Shown: positions 1 to 8,188 of the stretch, piece after piece
Position numbering within the stretch: position 1 is the stretch's first letter
Layout: every line of letters begins with the position of its first letter
Assembly: GCF_004328625.1 (NCBI RefSeq)
Contig: NZ_CP032229.1
Span: forward strand, 1,302,001 to 1,366,000
DNA: 64,000 nt
Source of the DNA: Streptomyces seoulensis
GTDB taxonomy: Bacteria > Actinomycetota > Actinomycetes > Streptomycetales > Streptomycetaceae
Direction of reading: 5' to 3'
The notes under the pieces: model-generated
What the model saw: only the letters and a program-made list of their open reading frames with translations
What the model was told of the DNA's origin: nothing
The model's database searches: none
Program-made: the position numbers and the translations under genes

Positions 1-1
1 G

Positions 2-1384
2 GCGGTGCTGGACGAGGTGCTCGGCTTCGAACTGGCCGATGCCACGGCAGTGTTGGAGTTCGCCTGTACGGAGGTGGTGCCCCGGCTCGCCCGGACCACT
101 GACGAGATCGGGCACATCCTCCGCGCGCTGGACGGCGGTTACGTCCCGGCGGGGCCCTCCGGGTCGCCCACGCGGGGTCTGGTCAACGTGCTGCCGACCG
201 GGCGCAACTTCTACTCCGTCGACCCCAAGGCCATTCCGTCCCGCCTGAGTTGGGAGGTCGGGCAGTCGCTCGCGGACTCGCTGGTGCAGCGGTACCTCGC
301 CGACACCGGGGAGTATCCGAAGTCGGTGGGGCTCACCGTGTGGGGCACCTCCGCGATGCGGACCCAGGGCGACGACATCGCGGAGATCCTCGCGCTGCTG
401 GGCTGCCGCCCGGTGTGGGACGACGCCTCGCGCCGGGTCACCGGTTTCGAGACCGTGCCGCTCGCCGAGCTGGGGCGTCCGCGCATCGACGTCACCGTGC
501 GCATCTCCGGCTTCTTCCGGGACGCGTTCCCGCACGTGGTCGGGCTGATCGACGACGCGGTGCGCGCGGTGGCCGAGCTGGACGAGCCCGGCGAGTCCAA
601 CTACGTCCGCGCCCATGTCGAGGAGGACACCGCCCAGCACGGCGACCGCCGCCGCGCCACGGCCCGCGTCTTCGGCTCCAAGCCGGGCGCGTACGGCGCG
701 GGTCTCCTCCCCCTGATCGACGCCCGCAACTGGCGCTCCGACGCGGACCTCGCCGAGGTGTACGCCGTCTGGGGCGGCTACGCCTACGGGCGCGGGCTGG
801 ACGGGCGCGCGGCGCGGGGGGACATGGAGACGGCGTTCAAGCGGATCGCGGTGGCGGCGAAGAACGTCGACACCCGCGAGCACGACCTCGTCGACGCGGA
901 CGACTACTTCCAGTACCACGGCGGCATGGTCGCCATGGTCCGCCATCTGACCGGCACCAGCCCCGAGGCGTACGTGGGCGACTCGGCCGTCCCGGACCAG
1001 GTCAAGACCCGCACCCTCGGCGAGGAGACCCACCGCGTCTTCCGCGCCCGCGTGGTCAACCCGCGCTGGATGGCCGCGATGCGCCGGCACGGCTACAAGG
1101 GCGCCTTCGAGATGGCGGCGACCGTGGACTACCTCTTCGGGTACGACGCCACGGCGGGCGTGGTGGACGACTGGATGTACGAGAAGCTCGCCAGCGAGTA
1201 CGTGTTCGCGCCGGAGAACCGGGAGTTCATGAAGCGCTCGAATCCCTGGGCACTGCGGGGCGTGACGGAACGTCTGCTCGAAGCGGCCGATCGAGGGCTG
1301 TGGGCGGAGCCGGACCAGGAGACCCTGGAGCGGCTCCGCGCGACCTACCTCGAACTCGAGGGAGATCTGGAGGAGGCCGAATGA
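2..1384 (+). CDS. cobN: CobN, cobaltochelatase large subunit (C-terminal part, 5' end outside window)
   Basis: This is the last ~460 residues of the large subunit of the ATP-dependent aerobic cobaltochelatase, which inserts Co2+ into hydrogenobyrinic acid a,c-diamide in the cytoplasm. The reading frame is open from the left edge, so the true start lies upstream; the whole family is about 1200 residues. CobN/BchH-type stretches are visible, such as GLTVWGTSAMRTQGDD, RISGFFRDAFP, RVFGSKPGAYGAG and YFQYHGGMVAMV. It is followed by a chelatase AAA+/VWA partner and other cob genes. Family assignment is secure; only the fragment is seen. Confidence 0.95.
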   Translation, partial: AVLDEVLGFELADATAVLEFACTEVVPRLARTTDEIGHILRALDGGYVPAGPSGSPTRGLVNVLPTGRNFYSVDPKAIPSRLSWEVGQSLADSLVQRYLADTGEYPKSVGLTVWGTSAMRTQGDDIAEILALLGCRPVWDDASRRVTGFETVPLAELGRPRIDVTVRISGFFRDAFPHVVGLIDDAVRAVAELDEPGESNYVRAHVEEDTAQHGDRRRATARVFGSKPGAYGAGLLPLIDARNWRSDADLAEVYAVWGGYAYGRGLDGRAARGDMETAFKRIAVAAKNVDTREHDLVDADDYFQYHGGMVAMVRHLTGTSPEAYVGDSAVPDQVKTRTLGEETHRVFRARVVNPRWMAAMRRHGYKGAFEMAATVDYLFGYDATAGVVDDWMYEKLASEYVFAPENREFMKRSNPWALRGVTERLLEAADRGLWAEPDQETLERLRATYLELEGDLEEAE

Positions 1385-1390
1385 CCCTCC

Positions 1391-1479
1391 TCCGCACCCC
1401 CGCACCTGCGGGGACCACTGGATGCAGGAGCAATTGTCCGCCGAGTACGTCGGACCACCCCCGCGCCTGCGGGGAGCAC
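1391..1479 (-). CRISPR. CRISPR-like remnant: two type I-E-like repeats and one spacer
   Basis: Two palindromic 28-base units lie at 1391-1418 and 1452-1479, separated by 33 bases, so the repeat period is exactly 61 bases, the usual 29+32 geometry of type I-E arrays. Read on the minus strand both begin GTG(C/G)TCCCCGCAGG and share 22 of their first 24 bases; only the last four bases of the unit next to cobN have diverged, as is typical of a leader-distal terminal repeat. The form resembles actinobacterial I-E repeats (GTGCTCCCCGC...GCGGGG). No cas gene is in the window and no third repeat is found one period away on either side. A pair of transcription hairpins is the main alternative. Confidence 0.6.
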
Positions 1480-1553
1480 GTGAGCAGCATCGCAGGCACC
1501 GCAGCGCACGGCGCCCTATCAGCACATCAGTCCCTCGAAGGAGTGATCGCAGC

Positions 1554-3575
1554 GTGACCACCCCCTTTCCGTTCACCGCTGTCGTCGGTCAGGACGACCT
1601 GCGGCTGGCGCTGCTGCTGAACGCGGTCTCGCCGGCTGTCGGCGGCGTCCTCGTGCGCGGCGAGAAGGGCACCGCCAAGAGCACCGCCGTCCGCGCGCTG
1701 GCGGCGCTGCTGCCCGAGGTCGAGGTGGTCGCGGGATGCCGGTTCTCCTGTGATCCGGCTGCCCCCGATCCGACCTGCCCGGACGGGCCGCACACCGGGG
1801 AGGGGGCCGAGGCGCGGGATGCGCGGATGGTCGAGTTGCCGGTGGGGGCCTCCGAGGACCGGCTGGTCGGGGCGCTGGACATCGAGCGGGCACTCGCGGA
1901 GGGGGTCAAGGCGTTCGAGCCGGGCCTGCTGGCGTCGGCCAACCGGGGCATCCTCTACGTCGACGAAGTCAACCTGCTGCACGACCACTTGGTGGACGTG
2001 CTGCTGGACGCGGCCGCGATGGGCGCCTCCTACGTCGAGCGCGAGGGGGTCTCCGTACGGCATGCCGCGCGGTTCCTGCTCGTCGGCACGATGAACCCCG
2101 AAGAGGGCGAACTGCGCCCGCAGTTGCTCGACCGGTTCGGGCTGACCGTGGAGGTCGCGGCCTCGCGGGAGCCGGATCAGCGGGTGGAGGTCGTACGGCG
2201 CAGGCTGGCGTACGACGACGATCCGGCGGCCTTCGCGGCGCGCTGGGCGGACGAGGAGCGTGCCGTACGGCAACGCATCGTCTCGGCACGGGAGTTGCTG
2301 CCCAAGGTGCGGCTGGGCGACGGGGCGCTGAAGCAGATCGCGGCGACCTGCGCGGCCTTCGAGGTGGACGGCATGCGGGCCGACATCGTGATGGCGCGCA
2401 CCGCGACCGCGCTGGCCGCGTGGGACGGGCGGAGCGATGTGCTCGCCGAGGACGTGCGGCAGGCCGCGCTGCTGGCGCTGCCGCACCGCCGTCGGCGCAA
2501 CCCCTTCGACGCGCCGGGTCTGGACGAGGACAAGCTCGACCAGACGCTCCAGGAGTCGGCCGGGGACGACGACGATCCCGATCCCGAACCCGATCCGGAT
2601 GGGCCCGGTGGCGGCGGGCAGCCGTCGCCCTCGCCCGAGGAGGGTCCGCAGGGCGGGGACGCCGGTGCGCAGCCGGAAGCCGGCGGGGACGGGGCGGACG
2701 GTGAGCCCCAGCCGGCCGCCGGCGGTGCGGGTGAGCAGGCGCCGGCGCGGGCGGCGGAGCCGTTCCGCACCAAGGCGCTGACCGTGCCCGGTGTCGGCGC
2801 GGGTGCGGCCGGGCGGCGTTCGCGGGCGCGGACCGAGCGCGGGCGGACCACCGGCGCGCTGCGGCCGCGCGGGACGCTGACCAAGCTGCACCTGGCGGCC
2901 ACCGTACGGGCCGCCGCGCCGCATCAGCGGGCACGGGGCCGGTCGGGGCCGGGGCTGGTGCTGCGCCGGGACGATCTGCGGCAGGCGGCGCGGGAGGGGC
3001 GCGAGGGGAACCTCGTGCTGTTCGTGGTGGACGCCTCCGGTTCGATGGCGGCGCGGCAGCGGATGAGCGCGGTGAAGGGGGCCGTGCTGTCGCTGCTGCT
3101 GGACGCCTACCAGCGGCGGGACAAGGTCGGCCTGGTGACCTTCCGGGGTACGGCCGCCGAGGTGGCGCTGCCGCCGACCTCGTCGGTGGACGCGGCGGCG
3201 GTCCGGCTGGAGTCGCTGCCGACGGGCGGCCGCACGCCGCTGGCGGCGGGGCTGCTGAAGGCGCACGACGTGCTGCGGGTGGAGCGGCTGCGGGACCCGT
3301 CCCGGCGGGCGTTGCTGGTCGTGGTGACGGACGGCCGGGCGACCGGTGGTCCGGAGCCGGTGGCGCTGGCGGGGCGTGCGGCGCGGCTGTTCGGCGCGGA
3401 GTCGGTGGCCTCGGTGGTCGTGGACTGCGAGTCGGGGCCGGTGCGGCTGGGGCTCGCGGGGCGGCTCGCGGAGGAGCTGGGGGGTACGGCGGTGACGCTG
3501 GACGAGCTGCGGGCGGACGCCATCGCCGGGCTGGTCAGGGATGTGCGGGGGACGACTTCGAGGAGGGCAGCGTAG
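1554..3575 (+). CDS. Cobaltochelatase/magnesium-chelatase-like ATPase, ChlI-ChlD fusion
   Basis: A 673-residue protein joining an AAA+ ATPase (BchI/ChlI-like) to a von Willebrand A domain (BchD/ChlD-like). Walker A GEKGTAKS is near residue 36, Walker B ILYVDEVNLL near 132, an acidic Pro/Gly-rich linker spans about 330-470, and the MIDAS motif DASGSM is near 493. It would power Co2+ insertion together with the CobN product just upstream, replacing separate CobS and CobT. The GTG at 1554 is chosen because GAAGGAG lies about ten bases upstream and the protein then starts TTPFPFTAVVGQDD, as in the family. The stop overlaps the cobO start by one base. Confidence 0.92.
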   Translation: MTTPFPFTAVVGQDDLRLALLLNAVSPAVGGVLVRGEKGTAKSTAVRALAALLPEVEVVAGCRFSCDPAAPDPTCPDGPHTGEGAEARDARMVELPVGASEDRLVGALDIERALAEGVKAFEPGLLASANRGILYVDEVNLLHDHLVDVLLDAAAMGASYVEREGVSVRHAARFLLVGTMNPEEGELRPQLLDRFGLTVEVAASREPDQRVEVVRRRLAYDDDPAAFAARWADEERAVRQRIVSARELLPKVRLGDGALKQIAATCAAFEVDGMRADIVMARTATALAAWDGRSDVLAEDVRQAALLALPHRRRRNPFDAPGLDEDKLDQTLQESAGDDDDPDPEPDPDGPGGGGQPSPSPEEGPQGGDAGAQPEAGGDGADGEPQPAAGGAGEQAPARAAEPFRTKALTVPGVGAGAAGRRSRARTERGRTTGALRPRGTLTKLHLAATVRAAAPHQRARGRSGPGLVLRRDDLRQAAREGREGNLVLFVVDASGSMAARQRMSAVKGAVLSLLLDAYQRRDKVGLVTFRGTAAEVALPPTSSVDAAAVRLESLPTGGRTPLAAGLLKAHDVLRVERLRDPSRRALLVVVTDGRATGGPEPVALAGRAARLFGAESVASVVVDCESGPVRLGLAGRLAEELGGTAVTLDELRADAIAGLVRDVRGTTSRRAA

Positions 3576-4174
3576 TGCCGCAGGGGCAGCCGAGTGTGGT
3601 GCCGGACGACGGGTTGACGACGCGGCAGCGGCGCAATCGTCCGCTGGTGGTCGTGCACACCGGGATCGGGAAGGGCAAGTCGACGGCCGCGTTCGGGCTG
3701 GCGCTGCGGGCCTGGAACCAGGGGTGGCCGATCGGGGTGTTCCAGTTCGTCAAGTCGGCGAAGTGGAAGGTCGGCGAGGAGAACGCGCTGCGCGTGCTCG
3801 GCGCCTCCGGCGAGGGCGGGACCGTCGACTGGCACAAGATGGGCGAGGGGTGGTCCTGGGTGCAGCGGGACGCCCAGCTCGACAACGAGGAGAAGGCTCG
3901 GGAGGGGTGGGCGCAGGTCAAGCGGGACCTGGCCGCCGAGACGTACCGGCTGTACGTGCTGGACGAGTTCGCGTACCCGATGCACTGGGGGTGGGTGGAC
4001 ACGGAGGAGGTCGTCTCGGTGCTGCGTTCCCGGCCGGGGAATCAGCATGTGGTGATCACCGGGCGCAACGCGCCGGGCCCGCTGGTGGAGTTCGCGGACC
4101 TCGTGACCGACATGTCCAAGGTGAAGCACCCGATGGACGCCGGGCAGAAGGGGCAGAGGGGCATCGAGTGGTGA
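3575..4174 (+). CDS. cobO: Cob(I)yrinic acid a,c-diamide adenosyltransferase
   Basis: A 199-residue CobO/BtuR-type adenosyltransferase, which transfers the 5'-deoxyadenosyl group of ATP to reduced corrinoid cobalt. The P-loop GIGKGKSTAAFGLALRA and the conserved VLDEFAYPMHWGWVD and VVITGRNAP segments are clear. Length is usual for the family. The GTG start at 3575 shares one base with the previous stop codon, and AGGAGG at 3561-3566 is a strong ribosome-binding site. It lies in a tightly coupled run with the chelatase gene and cobB, so co-translation is likely. Confidence 0.95.
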   Translation: MPQGQPSVVPDDGLTTRQRRNRPLVVVHTGIGKGKSTAAFGLALRAWNQGWPIGVFQFVKSAKWKVGEENALRVLGASGEGGTVDWHKMGEGWSWVQRDAQLDNEEKAREGWAQVKRDLAAETYRLYVLDEFAYPMHWGWVDTEEVVSVLRSRPGNQHVVITGRNAPGPLVEFADLVTDMSKVKHPMDAGQKGQRGIEW

Positions 4175-5763
4175 TGTCCGTTCCCCGGCTGGTCATCGCC
4201 GCGCCCTCGTCGGGGTGCGGGAAGACCACCGTCGCCACGGGGCTGATGGCCGCGTTCGCCGCGCGGGGGCTTGCCGTGTCTCCGCACAAGGTGGGGCCGG
4301 ACTACATCGATCCCGGGTATCACGCGCTCGCCACCGGGCGGGCGGGGCGGAATCTCGACGCGTATCTGTGCGGGCCGGAGCTGGTCGCTCCGCTGTTCGC
4401 GCACGGGGCGCGGGGGTGTGATCTCGCTGTCGTCGAGGGTGTGATGGGGCTGTACGACGGGGCGGCGGGGCAGGGGGAGCTGGCGTCCACGGCGCAGGTT
4501 TCCAAGGTGCTGCGGGCGCCGGTGGTGCTGGTGGTGGACGCGTCGTCGCAGTCGCGGTCCGTGGCGGCGCTGGTGCATGGGTTCGCGTCCTGGGATGCGG
4601 GGGTGCGGATCGGGGGTGTGATCCTCAACAAGGTGGGGTCTGCCCGGCATGAGGCTCTGCTGCGGGAGGCGCTGGACGAGGCGGGGGTGCCAGTACTGGG
4701 CGTGCTCCGGCGGGCGGCCCAGGTGGAGACGCCTTCTCGGCATCTGGGTCTGGTACCGGTCGCTGAGCGGGGTGCTGCCGCTGTGTCTGCGGTCGCGGCG
4801 ATGGGGGCGCAGGTTGCTGCCGGGTGCGACTTGGATGCGCTGATGGCGCTGGCGCGGAGTGCGGGGGCGTTGCCGGGTGGCGGGTGGTCTCCGGCTGAGG
4901 CCCTTTCTTTGGCCAGCCACGACCACCCGTCTCGGTCGGTCGAGAGGCGGGACGAGGGGTCGGGGCGGCCGGGCGGGGTGACGGAGCGCGGGTCTGGCCT
5001 GCGTGAGCGTCCCGTGGGCGCCGTCGCCGCGAGCGAGCGCCCAGCCCTCGCCGGCGCCGAGCGCCCCTCCGCGAGTGAGCATGCCGCGCACGCCGCCGGC
5101 GCGTCCGGTGCAAGCGAGCACCACGGCATCAGCAGCGTCACGGGCCCCTCCGCAAGCGAGCGTCCTGTCATTGCTGTTGCCGGTGGAGCCGCGTTCACCT
5201 TTTCCTATGCCGAGCACGCCGAGTTGCTGGCCGCTGCCGGGGCGGAAGTCGTCACCTTCGACCCTCTGCGGGATGAGCGGTTGCCTGAGGGGACTCGGGG
5301 GCTTGTCGTCGGTGGGGGGTTTCCCGAGGTGTACGCCGGTGAGCTGGGGGCCAATGAGGTGCTGCGTGAGGAGATTGCCGCGCTGGCGCTCTCCGGGGCG
5401 CCCGTGGCGGCCGAGTGTGCCGGGTTGCTCTATCTGTGCCGGGAGTTGGACGGCGTCCCCATGTGCGGGGTGCTGGACGCGTCCGCGCGGATGGGCGAGC
5501 GGCTGACGCTCGGGTACCGGGATGCCGTGGCCGTGGGGGACAGCGTGCTGGCGGTGGCGGGGACCCGGATGCGGGGGCACGAGTTCCATCGGACCGTGGT
5601 CGAGCCGGGGGCCGGCCCCGCGCCCGCGTGGGGGGTCGTCGCACCCGGGAGGCGGGTGGAGGGGTTCGTGCAGCAGGGCGTGCACGCGAGTTATCTGCAT
5701 ACGCACTGGGCGTCGGAGCCCGGGGTGGCCCGGAGATTCACGGAGAGGTGCCGGACTTCATGA
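4174..5763 (+). CDS. cobB: Cobyrinate/hydrogenobyrinate a,c-diamide synthase
   Basis: A glutamine-dependent amidotransferase (CobB/CbiA) of 529 residues that amidates the a and c side chains of the corrin ring. The N-terminal ATP-binding domain opens with APSSGCGKTT (residues ~10-19) and continues with HKVGPDYIDPGYH and VVEGVMGLYDG; the C-terminal glutaminase domain has the nucleophile in AECAGLLYL (Cys ~414) and the HASYLHTHW end. About 95 residues of Ser/Glu/Ala/His-rich sequence (~235-330) separate the domains and make it longer than the usual ~460-480. ATG at 4174 overlaps cobO by one base; a GTG directly before it is an alternative. Confidence 0.94.
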   Translation: MSVPRLVIAAPSSGCGKTTVATGLMAAFAARGLAVSPHKVGPDYIDPGYHALATGRAGRNLDAYLCGPELVAPLFAHGARGCDLAVVEGVMGLYDGAAGQGELASTAQVSKVLRAPVVLVVDASSQSRSVAALVHGFASWDAGVRIGGVILNKVGSARHEALLREALDEAGVPVLGVLRRAAQVETPSRHLGLVPVAERGAAAVSAVAAMGAQVAAGCDLDALMALARSAGALPGGGWSPAEALSLASHDHPSRSVERRDEGSGRPGGVTERGSGLRERPVGAVAASERPALAGAERPSASEHAAHAAGASGASEHHGISSVTGPSASERPVIAVAGGAAFTFSYAEHAELLAAAGAEVVTFDPLRDERLPEGTRGLVVGGGFPEVYAGELGANEVLREEIAALALSGAPVAAECAGLLYLCRELDGVPMCGVLDASARMGERLTLGYRDAVAVGDSVLAVAGTRMRGHEFHRTVVEPGAGPAPAWGVVAPGRRVEGFVQQGVHASYLHTHWASEPGVARRFTERCRTS

Positions 5764-6491
5764 GCAGCAGGCTGGTCGGGGTCGGAGTGGGTCCCGGGGA
5801 CCCGGAGCTGGTGACGGTGAAGGGGGTCAACGCGCTGCGGGCCGCCGATGTGGTGGTCGTACCGGTGATGGACACCCTGGAGCGGGGCCGTGCGGAGGCG
5901 ACGGTGCTGCACCACGTGGCCGGGCAGAAGATCGTACGGGTGGTGTTCGCGCTGAACGAGCGGACGGACCGCGCGCGCCGGGAGGCCGCGTGGGACGCGG
6001 CGGGCGCGCGGGTGGCGGAGCTGCTGCGGGAGCACGCGTACGTGGCGTTCGCGACCATCGGCGACCCCAACGTGTACTCCACCTTCACCTACCTCGCGCA
6101 GACGATGAAGGAGCTGCTGCCGGAGCTGGTGGTCGAGACGGTGCCCGGCATCACGGCGATGCAGGATCTCGCGGCGAGGTCGGGCGCGGTGCTGACCGAG
6201 GGCACCGAGCCGCTGACGCTGGTCCCGGTGACGGCGGGCGAGGCGGCGCTGAAGGAGGCGCTGGCGGGTCCGGGGACCGTGGTGGCGTACAAGTTCGGGC
6301 GGCACGCGGCCGAGGTGGCGGAGGCGCTGCGGGAGGCCGGCCGGCTTCAGGACGCGGTGTGGGGCTCGGCGCTGGGCCTGCCGGAGGAGTCGGTGCGGCC
6401 GGCCGCCGAGCTGGACGGCGACGCGCTGCCGTACCTGTCGACGCTCATAGCGCCGCCCCGGCGCGACGGCGGCCGGGGCGGGAAGCTGTGA
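5760..6491 (+). CDS. cobI: Precorrin-2 C20-methyltransferase
   Basis: A 243-residue SAM-dependent tetrapyrrole methyltransferase (CobI/CbiL). It shows the family's N-terminal VGVGPGDPELVTVKGV, a FATIGDPNVYSTFTYL segment for SAM binding and the ETVPGITAMQDLAA stretch. It adds the C20 methyl group to precorrin-2. The start ATG overlaps the cobB stop by four bases (ATGA), so it is the fourth gene of a translationally coupled run. Six bases separate its stop from that of the convergent ZIP transporter gene. Confidence 0.94.
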   Translation: MSSRLVGVGVGPGDPELVTVKGVNALRAADVVVVPVMDTLERGRAEATVLHHVAGQKIVRVVFALNERTDRARREAAWDAAGARVAELLREHAYVAFATIGDPNVYSTFTYLAQTMKELLPELVVETVPGITAMQDLAARSGAVLTEGTEPLTLVPVTAGEAALKEALAGPGTVVAYKFGRHAAEVAEALREAGRLQDAVWGSALGLPEESVRPAAELDGDALPYLSTLIAPPRRDGGRGGKL

Positions 6492-6496
6492 GGGGG

Positions 6497-7228
6497 TCAG
6501 CCGCCGGAGAGGCCGACCACCAGCCAGATGAAGGCCGCGCCCGCGACGGTGCACAGCACGGTGGAGCGGGCCGGGTGGTCGTGGTGGGCCTCCGGGAGGA
6601 TCTCGGCGGCGGCGAGGTAGAGCAGCGCGCCGCCGAAGAGGCCGAGGTAGCCGCCGAGCAGCGGCTCGGGGATGTGCACGAACATCGTGGACAGCGCGCC
6701 CAGCATCGGCGCGCAGGCGTCGGCGACCAGCATGGCGACGGCCCGGCGGCGGGCGTTGCCGTACAGGCTGGTGATGGTGAAGGTGTTGAAGCCGTCGGCG
6801 AAGTCGTGCGCGATCACGGCGAGGGCGACGGACAGGCCCATGCCGCCGCCGATCTGGAAGGCGGCGCCGATGGCGACGCCGTCCATGAAGCTGTGCCCGA
6901 CCATCGCGGCGGCCGCCGTGAGGCCGACCTCGGGCGCGCGGTGGCTGTGCTCGGCGGCGCCGTGCGCGGCCTGACGGCCGGCGAGGAGACGTTCCACCAG
7001 ATGGGCCAGCAGGAACCCCGCGACGAACAGCACCAGCGCGGCGGGTACGCCGAAGACTTTGTGACCGGCCGCCTCCAGCGCCTCGGGCATCAGGTCGAGT
7101 CCGACCACGCCCAGCATGAGGCCGCCGGCCAGGCCGAGGACCAGGTGGCGACGGTCGGTCACGCGCTGTGCCGTCCAGCCGCCGGCCAGCGTCATCAGGA
7201 ACGCGCCGAGCGCGACAAGGACCGCCAT
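6497..7228 (-). CDS. ZIP-family divalent metal transporter
   Basis: A 243-residue integral membrane protein with about eight hydrophobic segments. The ZIP metal-binding helices are recognisable as HSFMDGVAIG and HDFADGFN, and an His-containing loop (HGAAEHSHRAPE) precedes them. ZIP proteins import Zn2+, Fe2+, Mn2+ or other divalent ions across the cytoplasmic membrane. It sits on the opposite strand inside the cobalamin cluster, divergent from cobM with 141 bases between them, which suggests but does not prove a role in cobalt supply. ATG at 7228 fits the first membrane segment. Confidence 0.85.
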   Translation of the reverse strand: MAVLVALGAFLMTLAGGWTAQRVTDRRHLVLGLAGGLMLGVVGLDLMPEALEAAGHKVFGVPAALVLFVAGFLLAHLVERLLAGRQAAHGAAEHSHRAPEVGLTAAAAMVGHSFMDGVAIGAAFQIGGGMGLSVALAVIAHDFADGFNTFTITSLYGNARRRAVAMLVADACAPMLGALSTMFVHIPEPLLGGYLGLFGGALLYLAAAEILPEAHHDHPARSTVLCTVAGAAFIWLVVGLSGG

Positions 7229-7246
7229 AGGCCCTTGCTATCCGAT

Positions 7247-7343
7247 GCGGGGCCCTGTGCGCACATCGTGCGCCCCGCAAACCTCGCCAGACCCTGACAT
7301 TCACCCCAGTCCACTGACCCCCGGACCGCGACCACGCGTCCGG
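7247..7343. promoter_or_regulatory. Intergenic inverted repeats between the ZIP gene and cobM
   Basis: The 141-base divergent gap holds two hairpin-capable elements. The first has TGCGGG (7247-7252) pairing with CCCGCA (7275-7280), enclosing a perfect GCGCAC-ATC-GTGCGC hairpin (7260-7274). The second is CCGGAC (7321-7326) with GTCCGG (7338-7343) in the likely cobM leader. GGAGAGGA just before 7370 is the cobM ribosome-binding site. I saw no B12-box-like sequence, so a cobalamin riboswitch is not supported. Operator or RNA-structure function is inference. Confidence 0.35.
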
Positions 7344-7369
7344 GCTTCCCGTAGGAGAGGACCCTTCCC

Positions 7370-8188
7370 ATGGCCGATGCCCCCGCCGGCAAGGTGACGT
7401 TCGTCGGTGCCGGGCCCGGTGCCGCCGACCTGCTGACGTTCCGCGCCGCCCGCGCGATCGCCGAGGCGGACGTGGTGATCTGGGCGGCCAGCCTGGTCCG
7501 CGCCGAGGTGCTGGAGCACGCCCGCGCGGACGCGGAGATCCTCGACTCGGCGACCCTCTCCCTGGAGGACGTGGTGGCCGTGTACCGGCGTGCCCGGACG
7601 GAGGGCCTGAAGGTGGCCCGGGTGCACTCCGGCGACCCCTCGCTGTGGGGCGGCACCCAGGAGCAGCTGGACCGGTGCGCGGAGGTCGGGATCGCCACGG
7701 AGATCGTGCCGGGCGTGTCGTCGTTCTCGGCGGTGGCCGCGCTGGCCGGGCGGGAGCTGACCATCCCGGAGGTGGCCCAGTCGGTGATCCTGACCCGGCT
7801 CGGCGGCGGCAAGACGCCGATGCCGCCCGGCGAGGAGGTGCGCGAGTTCGCCCGGCACGGCACCACGATGGCGGTGTTCCTGTCGGCGGCGCGCAGCGGC
7901 CAGCTGGTGCGGGAGCTGCTGGAGGGCGGCTACCCGACGTCCACCCCGGTCGTGGTCGCCCATCAGGTGACCTGGCCGGAGGAGCTGGTGGTGCGGTGCA
8001 CGATCGGCACGCTGGAGGAGACGGTCAAGGAGCACAAGCTGTGGAAGCACACCCTGTTCCTGGTGGGCGCCGCGCTGGACGCGCACGGCACCCGCTCGCA
8101 CCTGTACCACCCCGGCCACTTCCACGGCTTCCGCAAGGCCGACCCGGAGGCGCGGCGGGCGCTGCGTGAGCGGGGGGCGAGCAGTTGA
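7370..8188 (+). CDS. cobM: Precorrin-4 C11-methyltransferase
   Basis: A 272-residue tetrapyrrole methylase of the CobM/CbiF group. Visible family segments are VTFVGAGPGAADLLTFRAARAI, RVHSGDPSLWGGTQEQ, EIVPGVSSFSAVAALAGREL and LTRLGGGKTPMP. It methylates C11 of precorrin-4. The ATG at 7370 follows GGAGAGGACC. It begins the second cobalamin run of the cluster, in which cobM, cobL, cbiG-cobJ, cobH and cbiX all overlap by four bases and are surely one operon. Confidence 0.95.
   Translation: MADAPAGKVTFVGAGPGAADLLTFRAARAIAEADVVIWAASLVRAEVLEHARADAEILDSATLSLEDVVAVYRRARTEGLKVARVHSGDPSLWGGTQEQLDRCAEVGIATEIVPGVSSFSAVAALAGRELTIPEVAQSVILTRLGGGKTPMPPGEEVREFARHGTTMAVFLSAARSGQLVRELLEGGYPTSTPVVVAHQVTWPEELVVRCTIGTLEETVKEHKLWKHTLFLVGAALDAHGTRSHLYHPGHFHGFRKADPEARRALRERGASS

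Noticed and set aside
1391..1479. Simple twin terminator for cobN
   Set aside because: The two units share non-stem flanks and a 61-base period typical of arrays, and neither has a T tract; kept only as an alternative.
7229..7369. Cobalamin riboswitch before cobM
   Set aside because: No B12-box-like sequence or the long multi-stem architecture was seen; the gap is only 141 bases and shows just two simple hairpins.
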